DNA of 64,000 nt, from assembly GCF_028649435.1 (NCBI RefSeq), contig NZ_JAQSIN010000003.1; one strand, written 5' to 3'. This document shows, in pieces, positions 58,418-64,000 of this stretch; the first letter of the stretch is position 1, and every line of letters begins with the position of its first letter. This DNA comes from Curvibacter microcysteis (GTDB lineage Bacteria > Pseudomonadota > Gammaproteobacteria > Burkholderiales > Burkholderiaceae_C). The notes below the pieces were generated by a model. That model saw only the letters and a program-made list of their open reading frames with translations, was not told the origin of the DNA and did not search any database. Both the position numbers and the translations under genes were made by a program.

Positions 58418-59437
58418 TTACTTTTGGCCGCGCAGCTTGGCCAGTTCAGCCTGGGTATCGCGCCACAGGTCCATGCCGACCTGGGTGGCGATGCTGGCGT
58501 TGACCTTGGTCAATTTGTCTCGCATGCGGGCCGACTCAGCAGGCGACAGCTCATTGATCTGCATGCCCTTGGCCTTGAGGTCCGCCAGGGCCCGGGTGGC
58601 TTCTTCACGCGTGTCTTTGCGCTCGAAGTCGCGGCTGGCGCGGGCGGCGTCTTGCAATACCTTCTTCTCGGCCGCGTTCAGACCATCCCACCACTTTTTG
58701 CTGACCAGCAGCACCCAGGGGCTGTAGACGTGGTTGGTCACGCTCAAGAACTTCTGCACCTCGTAGAACTTGCTCGACAAGATGGTGTTGTACGGATTTT
58801 CCTGTCCGTCCACGGTGTTGGTTTCCATCGCGCTGAACAGCTCGGAGAAGGGCAGGGGCACGGCATTGGCGCCCAGGGTCTTGAAGCTGTCCAGGTAGAC
58901 GTTGTTCTGCATCACGCGCAGCTTGATGCCGTTGAGGTCTTCCAACTTGCCCACGGGGCGCTTGCTATTGGTCAGGTTGCGGAAGCCGTTTTCCCAATAG
59001 ACCAGACCGACCAAGCCCTTGTCCTGCAGCTTGTCCAGCACCTTCTGGCCGATCGGGCCATCGAGCACGGCATCGGCTTCGCGGGTGTTGTTGAACAGGA
59101 AAGGGGTGTCCCACAAAGCCATTTCGGCGGTGATGCCGACCAGGGTGGCGGTGGAGCCCACCATCATTTCCTGCGCGCCACCGATCAGGGCTTGTTGCAT
59201 CTGGGTGTCTGGGCCCAGGGCGGCGGCGCCGATGGCGCGGATCTTCATCTTGCCACCCGAGGCCTTTTCGACGGCTTCCGCAAACACCTTGGCCGCACGG
59301 CCTTGGTTGCTTTGCTCGTTGAGGCCGTAGCCAAAACGGATCAGGCGGGGCTTGAAGTCTTGGGCGATGGCGGCGCCCGTGCTGGCCAAGGCGGCGAGGG
59401 AGAGGGCGGCCAGCAGGCTGCGACGGAACAGTTTCAT
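58418..59437 (-). CDS. dctP: TRAP transporter substrate-binding protein (DctP family)
   Basis: A 339-residue periplasmic protein with a signal peptide (LLAALSLAALASTGAAIAQ) and GGAG 7 nt before the start. Family features: IRFGYGLNEQSNQGRAAKVF, GGKMKIRAIGAAALGPDTQM, GIKLRVMQNNVYLDSFKTLG with the conserved Arg that binds substrate carboxylate, and VDGQENPYNTILSSKFYEVQ. It is the last gene of the gntK-dctQ-dctM-dctP operon. With gluconokinase in the operon the substrate is probably a sugar acid such as gluconate, which is inference. Confidence 0.93.
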   Translation of the reverse strand: MKLFRRSLLAALSLAALASTGAAIAQDFKPRLIRFGYGLNEQSNQGRAAKVFAEAVEKASGGKMKIRAIGAAALGPDTQMQQALIGGAQEMMVGSTATLVGITAEMALWDTPFLFNNTREADAVLDGPIGQKVLDKLQDKGLVGLVYWENGFRNLTNSKRPVGKLEDLNGIKLRVMQNNVYLDSFKTLGANAVPLPFSELFSAMETNTVDGQENPYNTILSSKFYEVQKFLSVTNHVYSPWVLLVSKKWWDGLNAAEKKVLQDAARASRDFERKDTREEATRALADLKAKGMQINELSPAESARMRDKLTKVNASIATQVGMDLWRDTQAELAKLRGQK

Positions 59438-59489
59438 GGGGGTCTCCAGAGGTTTAACTAAATCGACAGGTCGTTGGCAGGGCCACAGC

Positions 59490-60782
59490 TCAGCGCAACC
59501 ACACCACGGGGGCGGTGACCAACTGCGGGAAGATGACGAACAGGGTCAGGATGAACACATAGGTGATCAGGAAGGGGTTCACACCCTTGATCACGCTGTG
59601 CATCGAGATGCGGCCCACGCCGGCCACCACATTGAGCACCGTGCCCACGGGCGGGGTGATCAGGCCGATGGCGCCGTTGAGCACGAACATCAGGCCGAAG
59701 TACACGGGGTCGATCCCGGCCTTGACGGCAATGGGCAACATCACCGGTGCGAAGATCAGGATGGTCGGCGTCAGGTCCAGCGCGGTGCCGATCAACACGA
59801 GCACGATCATCATCACGGCCATCAGCAGACGCGGGCTCTCCACCAGTGGGCCGAGCCAGCCGGTCAGCACGCTGGGCAAATCAGCCAGGGTGATCATGTA
59901 ACTGGCCACTTGGGCGCCGGCGCACAGGAACATCACGATGGCGGTCGTCTTGGCCGCGCGCACCAGCACGCCGTGGATTTCGCTGAACTTCATTTCGCGG
60001 TGCACAAACAAGGCCACCACCAGCGCGTAGAAGGCCGCCACCACCGCCGCTTCAGTGGGCGTGAACAGGCCCGACTTCATGCCGCCGATGATGATCAAAG
60101 GCATCAGCAGGGCCCAGAAGGCCTTGGCGGTCGTGCGCAGGCGTTGGGCCATGGGCAGCGGCTCGCCCTGGGGCAGTTCGATGCCGCGCAGCACCCAGCG
60201 CCAAGCGAAGATCAGGCCGGCGCCCATCATCAAGCCCGGCACGATGCCGGACACGAACAGCGCCGAGATCGAGGTGTTGGTGGTCACGCCATAGATCACA
60301 AAAGGCATGGACGGCGGGATGATGGGGGCGATGATGCCGCCCGAGGCGATCAGGCCCGCGGAGGTGTTCATCGGGTAGCCTTGCTGGCGCATCATGGGCA
60401 GCAAGATGGTGGCCAGCGCGGCGGTGTCGGCCAGGGCCGAGCCGCTCATGCTGGCCATCAACACGGCCGCGCCAATGGCCACATAGCCCAGGCCGCCGCG
60501 GATGTGGCCCACCCAGGCCTGCGCCATGTCGATGATGCGCCGGCTGATGCCGCCGGAGTTCATCAGTTCACCGGCCAGGATGAAGAAAGGCACGGCCAGC
60601 AGCGGAAAGCTGTCCACGCCAGCCACCAGGTTTTGCGCCAGCAACTGGGTGTCCCAGAAGTCGAGCACAAACGCCATGCCGGCGCCGGTCAGCACCAGGG
60701 CCAGGCCCATGTTCATGCCGCTGCCCATCAGCACCAGCATGCCCAGAGAGAAAACAATAAAGGCAAGACCTTCGGGACTCAT
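59490..60782 (-). CDS. dctM: TRAP transporter large permease (DctM family)
   Basis: A 430-residue inner-membrane protein with about 12 membrane helices, the sodium-driven channel subunit of a TRAP transporter. Typical runs: AVPFFILAGELMNSGGISRR, LGYVAIGAAVLMASMSGSA, GGIIAPIIPPSMPFVIYGV and, near the end, ALDLTPTILIFAPVMLPIA, then LITPPVGTVLNVVAG. It starts 4 nt after the dctQ stop and lies 52 nt before dctP. Confidence 0.94.
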   Translation of the reverse strand: MSPEGLAFIVFSLGMLVLMGSGMNMGLALVLTGAGMAFVLDFWDTQLLAQNLVAGVDSFPLLAVPFFILAGELMNSGGISRRIIDMAQAWVGHIRGGLGYVAIGAAVLMASMSGSALADTAALATILLPMMRQQGYPMNTSAGLIASGGIIAPIIPPSMPFVIYGVTTNTSISALFVSGIVPGLMMGAGLIFAWRWVLRGIELPQGEPLPMAQRLRTTAKAFWALLMPLIIIGGMKSGLFTPTEAAVVAAFYALVVALFVHREMKFSEIHGVLVRAAKTTAIVMFLCAGAQVASYMITLADLPSVLTGWLGPLVESPRLLMAVMMIVLVLIGTALDLTPTILIFAPVMLPIAVKAGIDPVYFGLMFVLNGAIGLITPPVGTVLNVVAGVGRISMHSVIKGVNPFLITYVFILTLFVIFPQLVTAPVVWLR

Positions 60783-60786
60783 GGCG

Positions 60787-61296
60787 TCACTCCACTTCAG
60801 CGCCGTGACCCAGGTCCAGCGGTTTGCGTTGAATCAGCTCGATCAAGGCCATCACGCCGATGGCGGCCGAGCACAAAAAAGCAGGCAGGGGCAGCAGGGC
60901 CGCCGAGTAGCCCAGCACCACCGAGTGGCTTTCCAGCCCCACCACCACCTGCTGCCAGGCGCCCCAGGCCAGCATGGTGCAAGCGGCGATCACCAGCAGG
61001 CGAATCACGGCGCTGAGCAAGCCAAACCACAGCGGTCGGCCTTGCAGCAGGCCGGCCAGGCTGGTGAAGGCCATGTGTTCGCCCATGGGGTAGGAGGCCG
61101 CCGCGCCAATGAACACCATCCAGACAAACAGCAGGCGCGACAACTCTTCGCTGGCGGCCACGCCGCTGCCAAAGCCGTAGCGCAGCACCACGTTGATGAA
61201 GACGGCCACCGCCATCACGCCCAGGCAGCAGGCCATCAAGGTGTGGGCGGCGCGGGTGAAGCGGCCGGTGGGGGCGGCCGAGGTGTCGGTGCTCAT
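60787..61296 (-). CDS. dctQ: TRAP transporter small permease (DctQ family)
   Basis: A 169-residue inner-membrane protein with four helices (about 18-37, 52-69, 87-107, 129-150), the small membrane subunit of the TRAP system. The signature SEELSRLLFVWMVFIGAA is typical of the second helix. Its start overlaps the gluconokinase stop (ATGA at 61293-61296), so uptake and kinase are translationally coupled. Confidence 0.92.
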   Translation of the reverse strand: MSTDTSAAPTGRFTRAAHTLMACCLGVMAVAVFINVVLRYGFGSGVAASEELSRLLFVWMVFIGAAASYPMGEHMAFTSLAGLLQGRPLWFGLLSAVIRLLVIAACTMLAWGAWQQVVVGLESHSVVLGYSAALLPLPAFLCSAAIGVMALIELIQRKPLDLGHGAEVE

Positions 61297-61823
61297 GCGT
61301 TCTCCGGGTTCGGTTGAAGGGCCGCCGGGGTGGTTGGGCTCAGCCAGGCCGAGGCCTGGGCTTGCAGCTCGGCCAGGGGGCGCAGCGCGTCCACGCGCAG
61401 CACACCGGCCTCACCCACGGGGGATTCCAGGGTGGCGAATTGGCTGTCCACCAGGGTGCTGGAGAAGAAGTGGCTGGCCCGCGAGGCCACCCGCTCACCG
61501 GCAGCTTGGCGGTCAATGTCCAGGAACACAAAGCGCAGGTCGGGGCGGGCCTGGCGCAATTGGTCCCGGTAGGCTTTTTTGAGGGCGGAGCAGGTCAGCA
61601 CCACGCCGGCGGGTTGGGCCTGCAGCAACTGACCCAGGGTTTGCAGCCAGCCTTGGCGGTCGGCGTCGGTGAGGGCCGTGCCTTGCTGCATCTTGTCGCG
61701 GCTGGCCTGGCTGTGGTGGTCGTCGCCTTCGATCAGCGGGACTTGTTCAGCCTGAGCCAGCGCCGCGCCCAGGCTGGATTTGCCGCAACCGGCGACGCCC
61801 ATGACAACAACTGGAGGTTTCAT
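61293..61823 (-). CDS. gntK: Gluconokinase
   Basis: A 176-residue enzyme that phosphorylates gluconate to 6-phosphogluconate for the Entner-Doudoroff and pentose phosphate routes. The P-loop VVMGVAGCGKSSLGAALA (residues 6-23) is followed by LIEGDDHHSQASRDKMQQG with the substrate-binding Asp and His, VLTCSALKKAYRDQLR and VASRASHFFSSTLVDSQF. It is the first gene of the operon. A palindromic operator (61828-61841) lies just upstream, exactly where a ribosome-binding site would be expected; no GGAG-like site is present. Repression by the divergent LacI-type protein is very likely. Confidence 0.94.
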   Translation of the reverse strand: MKPPVVVMGVAGCGKSSLGAALAQAEQVPLIEGDDHHSQASRDKMQQGTALTDADRQGWLQTLGQLLQAQPAGVVLTCSALKKAYRDQLRQARPDLRFVFLDIDRQAAGERVASRASHFFSSTLVDSQFATLESPVGEAGVLRVDALRPLAELQAQASAWLSPTTPAALQPNPENA

Positions 61824-61827
61824 TTTT

Positions 61828-61841
61828 GGATAGCGCTATCC
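61828..61841. promoter_or_regulatory. Operator 1 for the LacI-type gluconate repressor
   Basis: GGATAGCGCTATCC is a perfect 14-bp palindrome with a central CG, typical of LacI-family operators. It ends 4 nt before the gntK start, and the same sequence recurs at 61936-61949. Confidence 0.88.
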
Positions 61842-61935
61842 CAGAAGGGAATAAAAAAAGGACCGGCAATCAAACCGGCGCGGCTCGACATTTTCGTTAT
61901 GATCGAACGCGCACCCATTGAGTAAGGTCAAGTTT

Positions 61936-61949
61936 GGATAGCGCTATCC
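61936..61949. promoter_or_regulatory. Operator 2 for the LacI-type gluconate repressor
   Basis: A second identical GGATAGCGCTATCC lies 45 nt before the regulator start and 94 nt from operator 1. An extra half site (TATCCAA) directly follows. Two copies in one divergent promoter region suggest looping and autoregulation. Confidence 0.88.
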
Positions 61950-61994
61950 TATCCAAAACCGCCTTGCCTTCACTACGTACAAACCCTAGGATTC

Positions 61995-63020
61995 ATGCCC
62001 CGCTCGCCTGCCCATCAGCGCGCCACTGGCCGTGTCACCTTGGCCGATGTGGCCTTGGCGGCCGGCGTCAGTCCGATCACGGTGTCCCGCGCGTTGCGCG
62101 GCGAGCGCGCGGTGGACCCCCTGCTGGTGGAGCGGGTGCAGGCGGCGGCGCTCAAGCTGGGCTATGTCCCCGATCCCGCGGCACGGGCGCTGGCCTCCAA
62201 GCGCAGCACCCATGTGGCGGTGCTGATTCCGATGCTGTCCAACGAGCTCTTTGTGGGCTTGTTGGAGGCGGCACAAACTCGCTTGCGCGCCGCCGGTTAC
62301 CAGACCCTGATCGGCATCACCCACTACGACCCCAGCGAGGAAGAGCAGTTGCTGCGCGAGCAGTTGATGCACCGCCCGGCTGGCTTGTTGGTGACGGGTT
62401 TCGACCGCACCGAAGCCACGCGCCGGTTGATGGCGCAAAGCGGTGTGCCCTGCGTGCACATGATGGAGAACAGCGCCGATCCGGCGGTCTACAGCGTGGG
62501 GTTTTCGCAGACTGACGCGGCCGTCACCATGACCCGGCACTTGCTGGCCCAGGGCTATCGGCGCATCGCTTTTGCCGCGGCCCAGTTGGATCCGCGCACC
62601 TTGCAGCGCCAGCAGGGCTGGCGCCAGGCCTTGCAGGCCGAAGGCTTGTACGACCCTGCGTTGGAGTGGATGAACCCCGCGCCGTCCTCCATGGCGCTGG
62701 GCGGGCGCTTGTTCCAGCAAATCATGGGGCAGTCGCCCTCTGTGGATGCGGTGTTCTTCTGTAACGACGACTTGGCCCAGGGGGCTTTGCTGGCGGCCAA
62801 CCGCCTGCAGATCGCCGTGCCCCAGCGCGTGGCCATCGCGGGTTTCAACGACCTCACCGGCAGCGACTTGATGCTGCCCGCGCTGAGCACCGTGCACACC
62901 CCCCTGGCCCGCATCGGGGACGAGGCCGCCGGCCTCTTGCTCAAGCTGATGCGCGGCGAGCCGGTCAGCCAAGGCTGCATTGCACTGGATTACCAACTGG
63001 TGGTGCGCAAAAGCACCTGA
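61995..63020 (+). CDS. LacI-family transcriptional repressor (GntR/gluconate type)
   Basis: A 341-residue regulator. The N-terminal helix-turn-helix and hinge are clear (VTLADVALAAGVSPITVSRA, then LGYVPDPAARALASKRS). The periplasmic-binding-like effector domain covers about 70-335 (VAVLIPMLSNELFVGLLEAA, VGFSQTDAAVTMTRHL, DAVFFCNDDLAQGALLAANR, VAIAGFNDLTGSDLMLPALS). It is divergent from gntK-dctQMP with 171 nt between starts, and two matching operators lie there. The effector is probably gluconate or 6-phosphogluconate. It resembles repressors named GntR in E. coli, but I leave the symbol empty since that name is also used for another family. Confidence 0.92.
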   Translation: MPRSPAHQRATGRVTLADVALAAGVSPITVSRALRGERAVDPLLVERVQAAALKLGYVPDPAARALASKRSTHVAVLIPMLSNELFVGLLEAAQTRLRAAGYQTLIGITHYDPSEEEQLLREQLMHRPAGLLVTGFDRTEATRRLMAQSGVPCVHMMENSADPAVYSVGFSQTDAAVTMTRHLLAQGYRRIAFAAAQLDPRTLQRQQGWRQALQAEGLYDPALEWMNPAPSSMALGGRLFQQIMGQSPSVDAVFFCNDDLAQGALLAANRLQIAVPQRVAIAGFNDLTGSDLMLPALSTVHTPLARIGDEAAGLLLKLMRGEPVSQGCIALDYQLVVRKST

Positions 63021-63085
63021 GGGGCAGGCTCAGCCGCGCTGGCCGGTGCGCCTGCAAGGGGCCACACCCAGCCCAGGTCAGGCGC

Positions 63086-63622
63086 TCAAGACGCCTTGGC
63101 CGCCGAGGGCGCTGGTCCGCTGCGCGTGGGGCCTGCTTCGGCCTCGATGTCGTGGCGCAGGGTGAGGCACAGGCCCAGGGCAAACAGCAGTTCGGCCACG
63201 ACAAACAGGGGGCCCACCAGCAGCCCCACCAGATCGTCTACAAACGCTGGCTTGCGCCCTTCAAAGTAGTGACCCACGAACTGGATCACCCACCCCAGGC
63301 TGAACAAGCCCACGCCCCAGCCCAGCCAATGGGCGGTGCTGCCGTCGGCCAGGGGGTGCGCGAGACCGACCAAGGCACCGACGGCCCCGCTGACCATCCA
63401 CTCGACCAGGCCTTGGCCGCGGCTCAGGTACCAGGCGGTGCTGGCGGCCCAGGCCAGCCAGGCGGCGCTCAAGGGGAATCCCACCAGCTCAAAGCGGGCG
63501 CGGGCCAACAAGACACCCACGGCCAGCACAATCATCGGGACCCCGATCAAGTGGGTGGTGATGTTGCGTCGATCGCGGTGGTAATGGGCGTACCGGGTCA
63601 GCAGTTCCTGGGTGTTTGGCAT
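63086..63622 (-). CDS. Mpo1/DUF962-family membrane protein
   Basis: A 178-residue membrane protein of the Mpo1-like (DUF962) family. Family signatures: YAHYHRDRRNITTHLIGVPM at the N-terminus and QFVGHYFEGRKPAFVDDL near residues 113-130, with His residues that bind iron in yeast Mpo1, a 2-hydroxy fatty acid dioxygenase. About four or five membrane helices (26-42, 50-66, 76-92, 98-116, 132-155). The reaction in bacteria is not established. It is convergent with the LacI-type gene, 65 nt between stops. Confidence 0.88.
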   Translation of the reverse strand: MPNTQELLTRYAHYHRDRRNITTHLIGVPMIVLAVGVLLARARFELVGFPLSAAWLAWAASTAWYLSRGQGLVEWMVSGAVGALVGLAHPLADGSTAHWLGWGVGLFSLGWVIQFVGHYFEGRKPAFVDDLVGLLVGPLFVVAELLFALGLCLTLRHDIEAEAGPTRSGPAPSAAKAS

Positions 63623-63768
63623 GGGTGTCTCCTGTTGTGTGAATGCGCTGCGGCGACGCTGCTGAGGCCCGCGTCACCCGAGGCCATGCTAAGAGTCGGT
63701 CGTCGGCACGACTGTCAAACCCGATACATTTAAGGCCCCGTGCCTGGCTGGCTCTGGCCTTTGCTTCG

Positions 63769-64000
63769 ATGAAACTCCTCCCAACGCCCCCTGCCGAGTT
63801 GCTGCCTGCCTTGCGCAGCGACACCTGGTTTGACCAGTGCCCTGGTGACTTTCAACAGACCTTGTTGCGCCACGCTCAACTGTGGTCGCTGGACGATGGC
63901 GAAGCCTTGTACCAGCGGGGAGGGCGGGTGTCGGACCTGTGCTGCGTCACAGCGGGCGCCTTGCGCGTGGGGGCCTGGGGCGAGGACGGCAGCGCGTCGC
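63769..64000 (+). CDS. Crp/Fnr-family regulator, N-terminal part (partial)
   Basis: The reading frame from the ATG at 63769 stays open to the right edge (77 codons). The visible part looks like the beginning of a cyclic-nucleotide-binding-like domain of Crp/Fnr regulators: FQQTLLRHAQLWSLDDGEAL, then YQRGGRVSDLCCVTAGALRV with the characteristic Gly-rich turn. There is no N-terminal Cys cluster of the FNR type in the visible part. The DNA-binding domain would be outside the window. The divergent gene at 63086-63622 is 146 nt away. Confidence 0.8.
   Translation, partial: MKLLPTPPAELLPALRSDTWFDQCPGDFQQTLLRHAQLWSLDDGEALYQRGGRVSDLCCVTAGALRVGAWGEDGSAS

Noticed and set aside
1..64000. CRISPR arrays, insertion sequences and rRNA genes
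   Set aside because: I found no regularly spaced repeats, no transposase and no rRNA-like sequence in the window.

Overview
The window looks like a chromosomal segment of a G+C-rich betaproteobacterium, probably a member of the Comamonadaceae (Burkholderiales; Hydrogenophaga-, Acidovorax- or Rhodoferax-like). This rests on gene content and order (gmk-rpoZ-spoT facing greB, several polyphosphate enzymes, TRAP and PhnD-type binding proteins) and on codon use. The genus is not established. I see no rRNA, CRISPR array or insertion sequence.

Left part, about 1-22816: a mobile defence island. It ends on the right with a P4-type integrase (21219-22568) and a 45-nt remnant of the 3' half of a CAT-anticodon tRNA (22772-22816), which is the likely attachment site. 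The intact tRNA should lie left of the window. Cargo, in order: the end of a possible papain/C39-like protein, an unknown protein, an XRE regulator, two exported proteins (the second NlpC/P60-like), and then a tightly packed co-directional run of six genes (4146-15604). That run encodes a type III-like restriction helicase-nuclease, a beta-class DNA methyltransferase, the three parts of an ABC-three-component system (Mrr-like nuclease, middle component 2, Rad50-like DUF3732 ATPase), and a UvrD-type helicase with a RelE/ParE-like N-terminus. Most junctions overlap, so the run probably acts as one composite system; this is the most interesting object here. Behind it lie small accessory genes, an orphan MazE/AbrB antitoxin, a second tyrosine recombinase, a protein with a PD-(D/E)xK-like core, and an AbiE toxin-antitoxin pair.

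Middle part, about 23-42 kb: core and accessory chromosome. It holds an M20 carboxypeptidase, a Fur-box-preceded TonB siderophore receptor, a small RelA/SpoT-type synthetase, a trypsin-like protease, a nitroreductase, an MBL hydrolase, ornithine cyclodeaminase with a divergent Lrp/AsnC regulator, a zinc-ribbon membrane protein, a nuclease of the SNase family and tRNA-Arg(ACG). An efflux operon of the YhiI-RbbA-YhhJ type follows an AT-rich leader. Its outer-membrane factor gene is cut by an in-frame TAA.

Right part, about 42-64 kb: a polyphosphate neighbourhood (PPK2, SulP transporter, PPK1, channel-like protein, double-PPK2 Pap), then greB facing spoT, rpoZ and gmk (stringent response and nucleotide supply), a PsiF-like repeat protein, a DUF2252 protein, a PhnD-like binding protein coupled to a PAS histidine kinase, and a gntK-dctQ-dctM-dctP operon divergent from a LacI-family repressor. 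Two copies of one perfect palindromic operator lie between the latter two. The window closes with an Mpo1-like membrane protein and the start of a Crp/Fnr regulator.
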